A stretch of DNA of 58,370 bases, from the NCBI GenBank assembly GCA_903908605.1, contig CAIVSQ010000588.1, positions 1 through 58,370 of the forward strand, written 5' to 3'. A program made the position numbers and the translations under genes. Of the stretch, positions 7,862 to 15,474 are shown piece after piece. The DNA is from an uncultured Anaerolineae bacterium. GTDB taxonomy: Bacteria > Chloroflexota > Anaerolineae > Anaerolineales > Villigracilaceae. Position 1 is the stretch's first letter. Every line of letters starts with the position of its first letter. The notes beneath the pieces were generated by a model, which made no database searches, had not been told where the DNA came from, and worked only from the letters and a program-made list of their open reading frames with translations.

Positions 7862-9460
7862 ATGGATTACCTCAGCCTCTGCCTCATCTGCAAGGACGAA
7901 AACGATTATTTGCCCGAATGGTTGGATTACCACATCGCCATGGGGGTCGATCGATTTTATATCTATGATAACGACAGCCGTCTTAGCTTGCGAAAAACGC
8001 TCAAGACCTATGTTCAAGCAGGCTGGGTATTGGTGATCGATGCCCCCGGTGCCAACCAGCAGTTGGCTGCCTATGACCACTGCCTGCAAATCTTTGGTCC
8101 TCACACCCGCTGGCTTGGTTTTATCGATACCGATGAATTCCTGCTACCCAAAACCACGCCAAACCTCCCGACCCTCCTGCAGGAATACGAGCCCTATGCT
8201 GGCCTGGCTGTCAGCTCGCTTTTTTTTGGTTCAGGCCCCCACAAAACGCGCCCCGTATCCGGCCAGTTGGCAGCGTACTGCCTGCGGACTCCAGAGGAAT
8301 TTAAAGAAAACGAGTTGGTGAAAAGCATTGTCCAGCCTGCCAACGTCCTTTTCCCCAATTCCCCTCACGATTTTCTCTACCGCGAGAATGCCTGGTGTGT
8401 CAACGAAAATTTTGAGCGTGTCGATGGCCAGCGTTTTCCCAATCGTATCGCCAAAATTCAGCTTAATCATTACTACTGTCGTTCCAGCCAGGAGATCGAT
8501 GCCAAGCTGCGTCGTGGCAATGCCCAGTCGGTCGCCCTTGCTCGCCAGCGTTTTGATGCCATTAACGCTCGTTCCACCGTGCCAGATTCCTCCATCCTGG
8601 AGAGCCTGGCTACCCTTTGCCATACGGCCGCTCTCGAACCGGCCAACCCCGGCGCTCATTCTCGTGATTTGTTAAATAAAATCGCAACCCTTGCCCGCTT
8701 GCGTACCCCCTTGCCCACTCATCTTCCACCCGCGCCGCTCGGCCTGAGCAGCCGGGCTGCCTTTTCTGCCGAGCAGCAGCTCAAGAGCCAGGTTCGCCAG
8801 GCCATTCAGCGGGATGACCTGCCTGAGGTCCAGCGACTAAAACTGCTTCGCCTGCAAATGGCGCCAGGTAACATCCTGCTCTTGCTTGAGCTGGCTTCCA
8901 CCACCCTCGACCTGGGAGATTTCTCCACCACCTGGCAAATCCTCAGCCAGGCCTGGCAGTCTTCCCCCAATAATTACCTGGTTTTACATGGCATGCTGAT
9001 ATATTTCCTGCGGATCGAAAATTTCCCCATGGCCGAAAACACCAGCCGCCTCTTGCTGCAGATCGCTCCCCACGATCTCACCACCCAGGCGATGCTGACT
9101 CACAGCCTTATTGCTCAGCAGCGCTGGGCTGAAGCCCTCCAGATTGGCCTGCCAGTTCTCGAACTTGCTGCCGACCAAAATAACTTTCCTGAAGGCATGG
9201 CGGAATTCCTGCTTGGCCGGCTCTCTGCCTATCTGACTGAAACACATGATTACCCCGCGCTTGTGCGCCTTTGGCGGGCCGGTTGCGCGTCCCAGCCGGG
9301 TGATCTTCATCCCCAGGTGCAACTTGCCCGTGCCCTGCTGCTGGCTGGGCTACTGGACGAAGCTCGCCAGCTCCTCATCCGCTTACCCCGTCAACCACAG
9401 GTTTTGGATTTGCTGGACCAGCTCGATGCCACCCTGGCTTCAACCGGTGATATTTCTTGA
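7862..9460 (+). CDS. GT92/GT2-like glycosyltransferase with TPR domain (array copy 5)
   Basis: 532 residues when started at ATG 7862, which restores the MDYLSLC start shared by all copies; an in-frame upstream start at 7733 would lie deep inside copy 4. It keeps YDND in place of YDNE and the DxD of GFIDTDEF. It is the most divergent catalytic domain (an extra GSGPHKTRP where the others have GSNGH). TPR-like helices fill residues 300-525. It is the last gene before flagellin, with 267 nt between them that hold a sigma-28-type promoter. Confidence 0.85.
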   Translation: MDYLSLCLICKDENDYLPEWLDYHIAMGVDRFYIYDNDSRLSLRKTLKTYVQAGWVLVIDAPGANQQLAAYDHCLQIFGPHTRWLGFIDTDEFLLPKTTPNLPTLLQEYEPYAGLAVSSLFFGSGPHKTRPVSGQLAAYCLRTPEEFKENELVKSIVQPANVLFPNSPHDFLYRENAWCVNENFERVDGQRFPNRIAKIQLNHYYCRSSQEIDAKLRRGNAQSVALARQRFDAINARSTVPDSSILESLATLCHTAALEPANPGAHSRDLLNKIATLARLRTPLPTHLPPAPLGLSSRAAFSAEQQLKSQVRQAIQRDDLPEVQRLKLLRLQMAPGNILLLLELASTTLDLGDFSTTWQILSQAWQSSPNNYLVLHGMLIYFLRIENFPMAENTSRLLLQIAPHDLTTQAMLTHSLIAQQRWAEALQIGLPVLELAADQNNFPEGMAEFLLGRLSAYLTETHDYPALVRLWRAGCASQPGDLHPQVQLARALLLAGLLDEARQLLIRLPRQPQVLDLLDQLDATLASTGDIS

Positions 9461-9533
9461 GGAATACTTGCCTCACCTTTCAAAACGGTAAGCCATTTTA
9501 TGTCTATTTTACGCAGAATCCACCATTAAACCC

Positions 9534-9560
9534 TCAAGTAACCACCATCCCTGCCGAAAC
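9534..9560 (+). promoter_or_regulatory. Candidate sigma-28 (FliA) promoter for flagellin
   Basis: TCAAGTAA (9534-9541), 11-nt spacer, GCCGAAAC (9553-9560). The E. coli sigma-28 consensus is TAAAGTTT-N11-GCCGATAA, so spacing is exact and 11 of 16 positions match. Transcription from here would give a flagellin leader of about 160 nt. Confidence 0.65.
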
Positions 9561-9682
9561 TATATGTGTAAGATAAAAAAAGGTATCACGGAGGCCTCAG
9601 GCTCACAAACACCATCTGATCCACCACCGGCAGTACCAGTCCAGATTTTTTTCGTAAGACAAGGTTTCACATCTTATTCAAA

Positions 9683-9721
9683 AGGGGAAGGATCCCCTGA
9701 ACGTACATTCAAACATGGAGG
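9683..9721 (+). promoter_or_regulatory. Candidate CsrA-binding leader of flagellin mRNA
   Basis: A 5-bp stem AGGGG/CCCCT (9683-9687 with 9694-9698) presents a hexaloop AAGGAT, matching the core CsrA consensus ARGGAU. A second ANGGA (ATGGA, 9715-9719) overlaps the Shine-Dalgarno sequence ATGGAGG, seven bases before the flagellin ATG. A hairpin-loop site plus a site on the ribosome-binding site is the layout known for CsrA control of flagellin (hag) in Bacillus. No csrA or fliW gene is in the window. Confidence 0.45.
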
Positions 9722-9727
9722 TTTGAA

Positions 9728-11323
9728 ATGGCTAGTGTAGATGTAACAAGAATTGCAAGCAATATCCAGGCTCTCAATGCCCTCAACTCCCTCACCAGCA
9801 TCAATGCCAAGCTGGCGACCCACCAGCAGCGCCTTTCCACTGGCAAGCGCATCAACAGCGCCGCCGATGACCCCGCTGGTCTGACCATCGCTACCAAAAT
9901 GTTGGCCCGCTCTGAAGGTCTGAAAGCCAGCATCGATAACATCAGTGATGCCAAGAACATGCTCTCCGTCGCCGAAGGCGGCCTGAGCACCATGACCGAC
10001 ATCTTGATCGCCATGCGCACCCAGGCTGAGAAGGCCGCTTCTGACACCCTCGGCACCGCTGAACGCGCTACCATCCAGACCCAGCTCTCGTCCTATTCCC
10101 AGCAGATTCAGGAACTGGTTGACCAGACCAAGTGGAACGGTGTCAAGCTGCTCGATAACAGCACCGGCGCCAAGGTCTTCCAAACTGGTGTTGACGAAGG
10201 CGAAACCACTACCTGGAGCGTTCCCCAGGCCCTCACCCCCGGCGCCACTGGCCTGAACCTGTCCAAGCGTGTTGCTTCCGCCACCGCCACCACTTCCGGC
10301 ACCGCTGGTTCATTTGTCACCACCGGTACCGCAGTGATTGAGGCTGTTTCCACCGCCAGCAACCTGTCCGAACTCAGCACCGGCGACTGGAGCCTGAATG
10401 TGACCGACAAGGCAGTCAGCACTACCCAGGGCAAGGCTAACCTGGACATGTCCAGCACTTTGATCGGTGGTATGGCTTCGCTGACCACCACCAATGCCGC
10501 TGCTTCCACCGCTGCCACCATGACTTCTGGTCGCTACGAGCTCAAAATCATCTCCACCACCTCGGATGCCACCAACACCACCGTCAACTACGAACTCAAG
10601 AACCTGACCGACGCCACCTGGAATTCCACTGGCAAGCTCTCCAGTAACACCTTTGTTGTCTTGGCCGCCACAACGTTCGATATCAAAGATAACTCAGCAG
10701 CCACGCTCGGTGTCACCCTCAACCTGGGTGGTTCCGGTGCAGCCGGCCTGACCACCGGTCAGACCATGACCTTCGAGTACATCCGCGCCAACGACGTCAA
10801 GGTTGAGCTCAAGGATAGCCTTGGCAGCAACCAGGCCATGTCCCAGTACAAGTTCACCGCTGGTACCACTTCCGGTACAGGCACAGTCAGCTATGGCCAG
10901 GCCGACGCCATCTTCAACACCGGTCGCGGTATCCAGACCAAATTCGATGTTTTCGCCGATGTTGTTGCAGATGCAGCCAGTGGTATTCAGAACTTCACTT
11001 ACGAACGCATGAACAACTACTCGGTGAACGTCTCCAATTCCAACAAGGGCGGCTCCTACCTGACCACCGTCAACACCGCTCTCGACCGGGTCACCAGCGT
11101 CGTCTCCGACTTGGGCGCGTTGATCTCCCGCCTGTCTTACAAAGAAGTTCAGAGTGCGACTGCCCAGGCAGCAGTTGAAGGCGCTTACAGCCGCATCATG
11201 AACGCCAACATGGCTGAAGAACAGGTCAATGCCAGCAAGTACACCATCTTGCAGCAGACCGCCACCGCCATGTTAGCCCAGGCCAATGCGGCTCCGCAGA
11301 ACCTTCTGACACTCTTCCGCTAA
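9728..11323 (+). CDS. fliC: Flagellin
   Basis: 531 residues, the filament subunit exported by the flagellar type III system. The N-terminal D0/D1 region has the flagellin signature IQALNALNSL, LSTGKRINSAADDPAG and LTIATKM. The C-terminal D0 ends in ILQQTATAMLAQANAAPQNLL with the terminal Arg typical of the family. The central part (about residues 165-410) is unusually rich in Thr, Ser, Ala and Gly, which is both the surface-exposed region and a plausible O-glycosylation target. A good ribosome site (GGAGG) precedes ATG 9728. The gene is preceded by a sigma-28-type promoter and followed by a GC hairpin, then fliD, two flaG and fliS. Confidence 0.96.
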   Translation: MASVDVTRIASNIQALNALNSLTSINAKLATHQQRLSTGKRINSAADDPAGLTIATKMLARSEGLKASIDNISDAKNMLSVAEGGLSTMTDILIAMRTQAEKAASDTLGTAERATIQTQLSSYSQQIQELVDQTKWNGVKLLDNSTGAKVFQTGVDEGETTTWSVPQALTPGATGLNLSKRVASATATTSGTAGSFVTTGTAVIEAVSTASNLSELSTGDWSLNVTDKAVSTTQGKANLDMSSTLIGGMASLTTTNAAASTAATMTSGRYELKIISTTSDATNTTVNYELKNLTDATWNSTGKLSSNTFVVLAATTFDIKDNSAATLGVTLNLGGSGAAGLTTGQTMTFEYIRANDVKVELKDSLGSNQAMSQYKFTAGTTSGTGTVSYGQADAIFNTGRGIQTKFDVFADVVADAASGIQNFTYERMNNYSVNVSNSNKGGSYLTTVNTALDRVTSVVSDLGALISRLSYKEVQSATAQAAVEGAYSRIMNANMAEEQVNASKYTILQQTATAMLAQANAAPQNLLTLFR

Positions 11324-11348
11324 ACCTGATCCAGTAGGATGACCTAAA

Positions 11349-11372
11349 GGGGGGGGCGCTTGCGCCTCCCCC
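11349..11372 (+). terminator. GC hairpin downstream of flagellin
   Basis: A ten-base-pair stem, GGGGGGGGCG with CGCCTCCCCC (one G-U pair), closed by a CTTG tetraloop. There is no T-run behind it, so it may act as a 3' stabiliser of the flagellin mRNA or as a partial terminator that lowers expression of fliD. Confidence 0.5.
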
Positions 11373-11452
11373 ATACTGCATCTTAAAGCGTATAATGAAA
11401 ATATAGCTTCTATTTAGGAATTGACGAACATTTGCAGGGAAGAAGGTAAATC

Positions 11453-13132
11453 ATGGCTAGCACCATTACACCCATCGATACCCAGATCGCCGGATTGGCG
11501 CAAACGTTTCAAACCGCCATCAAGGCCACTCTCAAGGTTGAAAGCGATCCACTTAATAAGACCCAGGCACTCAAGGACACAGTCGATGTCCGCCGCAGTG
11601 TCTATACGGATATTAAGACCAATTTCACCAACCTGCAAAACGCCCTCCAGGCGCTTATCAGCTCCCAGGCAACCTATGGTTTAAATCAGACCAGCGCTGT
11701 TACCGTCACCCCCAGCACCGGCACCGTTCTTACCGCCAACGTTGCCAGTGATGCCGCTGTGGGTGAGTACGATGTCGTTGTTTCCCAGCTTGCCAAAGCT
11801 CAATCCAAATCCACCAGCTTGTCTGTCTCGGGTATTGATATTGCCCTGGGCAAGAGCGGTACCTTTTGGATGGGGGGCTCAGGTACTGCCGCTTATACCT
11901 TGGGCGCCAGCACCACCGTCACGGCCGGGTCCACCTCCACAGTTTATTCTGGTCAACGTGAATTGGGCACCGGCAATTACACCCTCGAAGCCCGTGATTA
12001 CGGTGGCTCCCGCCAGTTCCGCCTGGTGGATGCCGATGGCACGGCCGTTTCCATTCGCAACATGATCGATGGCACCTCCTACACCAGCGATTGGCAGACC
12101 ATGAATTCCGGTAGCTTCGATACCGGCCGTGGTATGACGCTCACCATGAGCACCGCCGGTACCACCACCTCCACATCACTGGCGTACACCGCTGCCGGCA
12201 CCTCCATTTCTATCAACTCAACCGACACCTTGCGTACCATCACCGCCGCCATTAACGGCGCCAGCCAGCCTGAAGGCCGCGATTTCAAGGCCTCCATCGT
12301 CGCCAACCAGCTCGTTCTCACCGGCGCGCGTACTGGCGAAAACCACGGCATGCTTTTCACCGATGGTGCCAGTCTCGGTTTTGGCGCCGATTTGCAGGCC
12401 GCTCAAAATGCCAAGTTTACAGTCAATGGCATGCCGGTTTCCCGCGCGGTCAATTCCAAGCTGACCGACGTTGTCAGCGGTCTTACCCTCAACCTTGCAT
12501 CTGATGCCGAAGGCAAATCTGCCCACCTGAGTATTGCCGCTTCCTCAGATAAAGCCGCCGCCTTGATGACGACACTGGTCAATAGTTTCAACACCGCCAT
12601 GTCACACCTCAAGGATAAATTGGCCTCCACCCCCAGTACCGTCAATGGCAAAACCACCTATACCCGTGGGCCGGTCAGTGGCGAGGCCACCCTGCGCAGC
12701 TTGCGCCAGGATATGCTCGGTCGCATGACCAACAACTTTACCAATAGCGGCAGTTACACCAACCTCTCTCAAATTGGTCTGAGCTTCGATAAAGATATGA
12801 AGTTATCGTTCAATGCCACCACTTTCTCTTCTGCCATGCAAAGCAGTCGCAGTTCCGTTACCTCCCTGCTGGATGCCGGCCTGGGTTCCATCAACACTGT
12901 GGTTTCCAATTACGTCGGTTCAAGTGGCTCTCTCTCTCTCTCTCTCAGCTCTCTTGATGATCAGAGCAAGAATTATGATGCTCGTATTCTCAAGTACAAC
13001 GAAACGCTTGAAAAGCGCAAAGAAACCTTATTCAATAAATACATGGGTTACCAGAACCAGCTGGTCGAATATGGTTACACTGCCCAGTGGTTGGGTATCA
13101 TGACCGGTACCAACACCAATACGTCGGCCTGA
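11453..13132 (+). CDS. fliD: Flagellar filament cap protein FliD (HAP2)
   Basis: 559 residues. The N-terminal region fits FliD_N (DTQIAGLAQTFQTAIKATL, DVRRSVYTDIKTNFTNLQNAL), with the AAVGEYDVVVSQLAKAQS stretch characteristic of the family. The C-terminal FliD_C helices include NTVVSNYVGSSGSL, a DQSKNYDARI coiled segment and YMGYQNQL. The middle is Ser/Thr/Gly-rich, like the flagellin core. FliD is exported and caps the growing filament, ordering flagellin assembly. An AGGGAAGAAGG ribosome site lies upstream of ATG 11453. A TATAAT at 11391 has no matching -35, so transcription from the flagellin promoter is also possible. Confidence 0.94.
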   Translation: MASTITPIDTQIAGLAQTFQTAIKATLKVESDPLNKTQALKDTVDVRRSVYTDIKTNFTNLQNALQALISSQATYGLNQTSAVTVTPSTGTVLTANVASDAAVGEYDVVVSQLAKAQSKSTSLSVSGIDIALGKSGTFWMGGSGTAAYTLGASTTVTAGSTSTVYSGQRELGTGNYTLEARDYGGSRQFRLVDADGTAVSIRNMIDGTSYTSDWQTMNSGSFDTGRGMTLTMSTAGTTTSTSLAYTAAGTSISINSTDTLRTITAAINGASQPEGRDFKASIVANQLVLTGARTGENHGMLFTDGASLGFGADLQAAQNAKFTVNGMPVSRAVNSKLTDVVSGLTLNLASDAEGKSAHLSIAASSDKAAALMTTLVNSFNTAMSHLKDKLASTPSTVNGKTTYTRGPVSGEATLRSLRQDMLGRMTNNFTNSGSYTNLSQIGLSFDKDMKLSFNATTFSSAMQSSRSSVTSLLDAGLGSINTVVSNYVGSSGSLSLSLSSLDDQSKNYDARILKYNETLEKRKETLFNKYMGYQNQLVEYGYTAQWLGIMTGTNTNTSA

Positions 13133-13146
13133 ACTGCAAGGGCCGT

Positions 13147-13232
13147 AGGATGAAATCGAATGGCATGGAGCGGGCAGGATGCTTGTCTCTTTATTTGTAC
13201 AGGATGCCAGTCCATTGCAAGGATGCAAGGAG
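13147..13232 (+). promoter_or_regulatory. GGA-rich leader before flaG (candidate CsrA target)
   Basis: The 108-nt gap between fliD and flaG holds six GGA triplets. Four are in AGGATG copies (13147, 13176, 13201, 13220), one in ATGGA (13165) and one in CAAGGAG (13226-13232), which is the ribosome site of flaG. CAAGGATG at 13218 matches the CsrA core consensus CARGGAUG. Clustered GGA motifs with one on the ribosome site are typical of CsrA-repressed leaders. Confidence 0.4.
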
Positions 13233-13240
13233 TGTGAACC

Positions 13241-13633
13241 ATGAGTGATACAGGATTAAACTCAATCAGTAGTGTCAGGCCGGTTGATCCTGGGCTTACC
13301 CCCCGCCAGCCCGCCCCTGTTCAGCCTGATGCAGCTAGTTCTGCGGCTGCAAGGGTCAATGTAGCTGCCCAGGAAAAGGTTGCCGCGCAGGAAAAAGTGG
13401 CCTCCCAAGAAAAAACGCAAGCCCAGGGGAAACCCCAGGCGCCGGCGAAGCCTGCCGAGTCAGCCCTGATGACCGATAACTCCAATATTTCGCTTAAGTT
13501 TCGAGTGGACGAAGAAACCAGGGACGTCACCATCTTTGTCGTTGACCGCAGCTCCAAGAAGGTCTTGCGTTCGATTCCACCTGGTGAATTGGCCAAAATG
13601 CAGGCCGGCGATTTACTCAAACTGACCGCCTGA
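13241..13633 (+). CDS. flaG: FlaG family flagellar protein (copy 1)
   Basis: 130 residues. The C-terminal 50 residues carry the FlaG pattern LKFRVDEETRDVTIFVVDRSSKKVLRSIPP followed by GDLLKLTA. The N-terminal 75 residues are low-complexity, with AQEKVAAQEKVASQEK repeats, probably disordered or coiled. FlaG proteins affect filament length in several bacteria and sit beside fliD and fliS, as here. The ribosome site CAAGGAG lies eight bases before ATG 13241. Confidence 0.85.
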   Translation: MSDTGLNSISSVRPVDPGLTPRQPAPVQPDAASSAAARVNVAAQEKVAAQEKVASQEKTQAQGKPQAPAKPAESALMTDNSNISLKFRVDEETRDVTIFVVDRSSKKVLRSIPPGELAKMQAGDLLKLTA

Positions 13634-13700
13634 TATTTTCGCTTTCTTTGACGGAACAATCCCTGGAGGTTGATTTTAATTTGCCAGGTTCTGGGGTGTT

Positions 13701-13726
13701 ACCCGGTTGCCCGGGTTATTTTGTTT
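13701..13726 (+). terminator. Terminator after flaG copy 1
   Basis: ACCCGG (13701-13706), loop TTGC, CCGGGT (13711-13716), then TATTTTGTTT. It is short but followed by a T-rich tract, and it separates the first flaG from the sigma-28-type promoter of the second. Confidence 0.6.
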
Positions 13727-13823
13727 AAAGCCGCGTGATTTATCCCACCCGGCCGGCCTGGTCCAGTTGGGTGGTACTATCGGGGGAAATCCAGTTTTTT
13801 ACATAAAATTAACAACTTGCCAC

Positions 13824-13850
13824 TCAAGTTTCCAAATGCACTGCCGATGA
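13824..13850 (+). promoter_or_regulatory. Candidate sigma-28 (FliA) promoter for second flaG
   Basis: TCAAGTTT (13824-13831), 11-nt spacer, GCCGATGA (13843-13850). This matches 14 of 16 positions of TAAAGTTT-N11-GCCGATAA, the best overall match of the three seen. The rest of the 301-nt gap (13634-13934) holds only the terminator and no gene that I can support. Confidence 0.75.
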
Positions 13851-13934
13851 TATTCATAGTTGTAAAATCTCTATTTGATCTTCGGTTATGGCTGTGAGCA
13901 ACTCAGGCATGGACGCCTGGGTTGAGGCAAAAGG

Positions 13935-14291
13935 ATGGAACCTATGGGAGAAAATGTCATTCAAGCTGTTGGACAAAAGGATGGGGATGCCTCACGGGCA
14001 GCCGTGATGTACCAGATGTACCAGAACCAGCTTTACCGGTCATCCTCTGAGACGGCGCCTGTACCTGCGCCGGAAAAAAATGAAAAACCGGCCAAGGCAG
14101 AAGAAAAGCCTTCTCAAAACTTCCTGCCTGTCACCTCGCCCGAAACATTCCTGCGTTTCGTGGTGGATGAAAAAAGCAATGACATCACCGTCTACGTCGT
14201 TGACCGCGCTTCCCGCCGTGTCATGCGCAGTATTCCGCCCAACGAGGTCAATAACCTCAAGGCCGGCGACCTGCTCAAGCTGGTTGTCTAA
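13935..14291 (+). CDS. flaG: FlaG family flagellar protein (copy 2)
   Basis: 118 residues. The C-terminal half (LRFVVDEKSNDITVYVVDR, RVMRSIPPNEVN, GDLLKLVV) is the FlaG domain, clearly paralogous to the gene at 13241. The N-terminal half has a lysine/proline/glutamate-rich linker (about residues 40-65). ATG 13935 is 7 nt after a GAGG; an ATG nine bases downstream (13944) also has an AAAGGA at a good distance, so the start is uncertain by three codons. It has its own sigma-28-type promoter, so the two FlaG copies may be expressed at different times. Confidence 0.83.
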   Translation: MEPMGENVIQAVGQKDGDASRAAVMYQMYQNQLYRSSSETAPVPAPEKNEKPAKAEEKPSQNFLPVTSPETFLRFVVDEKSNDITVYVVDRASRRVMRSIPPNEVNNLKAGDLLKLVV

Positions 14292-14356
14292 AATAGCGCC
14301 CGGCATTGCCGCGCCCTAATCACCAAATTATTTATGCGGAATTAATGCCAGATTGC

Positions 14357-14383
14357 TAAAGTTTTTCTCAAGTCAACCGAAAC
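14357..14383 (+). promoter_or_regulatory. Candidate sigma-28 (FliA) promoter for fliS
   Basis: TAAAGTTT (14357-14364), identical to the consensus -35, then an 11-nt spacer and ACCGAAAC (14376-14383), 5 of 8 against GCCGATAA. It lies 45 nt upstream of the fliS start. Confidence 0.65.
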
Positions 14384-14428
14384 TGATATAGAACACAGAA
14401 AACTAGAACTTACCCAGGAGTAGCCACT

Positions 14429-14803
14429 ATGTATCAAACAGCATATCACAGTCAGTATCGTCAGCAAGATGTTATGGGCGCTAGCCCGCTTCGCCTGGTG
14501 ATCATGACCTATGATTTGGCAATTCGCTCCTGTGAACAAAAGGAGTTCGAGAAGTCCATCAAGACCATCTCTGCTCTTCGTGATGCCCTCGACCTCAATT
14601 ATCCAGAGGTTTCGGTGGGCCTTTTCCGCCTTTACCAGTGGTGCATGGATTGCATTCGCAATGGCGATTATGAATCCGCCATTCACACCCTCACCGAACT
14701 GCGCGAAGCCTGGAAATTGACCGAGCAGACCATCACCGCCCGTCAGGCCGCTGCCGCCATCCCGCCCGCCTATTCCACCCGCCTGGGTCGCATCTCCGCC
14801 TGA
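14429..14803 (+). CDS. fliS: Flagellin export chaperone FliS
   Basis: 124 residues. It begins with the family pattern YQTAYHSQYRQQDVMGASPLRLVIMTYD, including the conserved aromatic residues near the N terminus and the P-x-x-L-V-M-x-Y/L-Y-D core. The remainder is a four-helix bundle with RDALDLNYPEVSVGLFRLYQW. FliS binds the C terminus of flagellin in the cytoplasm, keeps it unfolded and delivers it to the export gate. A CAGGAG ribosome site precedes ATG 14429. It ends the late-gene block, with a terminator behind it. Confidence 0.93.
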   Translation: MYQTAYHSQYRQQDVMGASPLRLVIMTYDLAIRSCEQKEFEKSIKTISALRDALDLNYPEVSVGLFRLYQWCMDCIRNGDYESAIHTLTELREAWKLTEQTITARQAAAAIPPAYSTRLGRISA

Positions 14804-14894
14804 TTTTTACTCTTCGTTCCAAAGCCAGTTGTAGTGGGGAATTCAATCAATAAGGGCCGGGGTTGCCGTGCCCACATTGGAAAAAGATAGGTCG

Positions 14895-14935
14895 AAGCGC
14901 CTTTCCTTAGGGAATAGGGCGCTTTGGCGTTTTTC
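14895..14935 (+). terminator. Rho-independent terminator after fliS
   Basis: AAGCGCC (14895-14901) pairs with GGCGCTT (14918-14924), extended by an inner TTCC/GGAA, followed by TGGCGTTTTTC and further T-rich sequence. It divides the late genes from the basal-body operon. Confidence 0.75.
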
Positions 14936-15022
14936 TTCACACGTTTTTTATTTTAACTTCACACTGCTTTTACAGCGTATATGCTCTTGTTTTGATATCA
15001 TCATCGTGTCAAGGAGCATATT

Positions 15023-15472
15023 ATGAGTTTTTGGGAATCCCTTCGTATAGGTACATCCGGTCTCACCGCCCAGCGCCTGCGCCTGGATTTGATCTCTAAT
15101 AACATTGCCAATGCCCAAACCACAGCCACCTCGGCCGATGGCAAGTCTTTTCAGCGCAAGGATGTTGTTTTCATCCCCGAAGAAAAGGGCACCTTTACAT
15201 CCAAATTAATGGCTGCCCGTCACGCCGACGTCAGTAACCTGCAAGGCGGGGTCAAGGTCAAGGAAATCGTTACCGATACCTCCCCCGGCTCCACCGTTTA
15301 TGACCCAACCCACCCCGATGCGGATGCAAATGGTAACGTTACCTATCCCAACGTCGATATCACCGTTGAAATGACCAACATGCTTTCGGCTACCCGTTCC
15401 TACGAAGCCAATCTGGTCACCATCGAAGCCGTCAAACGCATGGCCCTCAAAGCCCTCGAGATCGGGAGATAA
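15023..15472 (+). CDS. flgC: Flagellar basal-body rod protein FlgC
   Basis: 149 residues. The N terminus has the rod-protein signature GTSGLTAQRLRLDLISNNIANAQTT, and the C terminus VDITVEMTNMLSATRSYEANL is the FlgBC-type coiled end. The insertion with GVKVKEI, YDPTHPDADANG is characteristic of FlgC. An AAGGAG site lies before ATG 15023. It is the first gene of the long hook/basal-body operon; in Bacillus flgB precedes it, here flgB is 6.4 kb downstream. It is exported to form the proximal rod. Confidence 0.95.
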   Translation: MSFWESLRIGTSGLTAQRLRLDLISNNIANAQTTATSADGKSFQRKDVVFIPEEKGTFTSKLMAARHADVSNLQGGVKVKEIVTDTSPGSTVYDPTHPDADANGNVTYPNVDITVEMTNMLSATRSYEANLVTIEAVKRMALKALEIGR

Positions 15473-15474
15473 TC

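Noticed and set aside
11391-11396. TATAAT before fliD as a promoter
   Set aside because: No acceptable -35 at 16-18 nt and no extended -10; kept only as a remark in the fliD entry.
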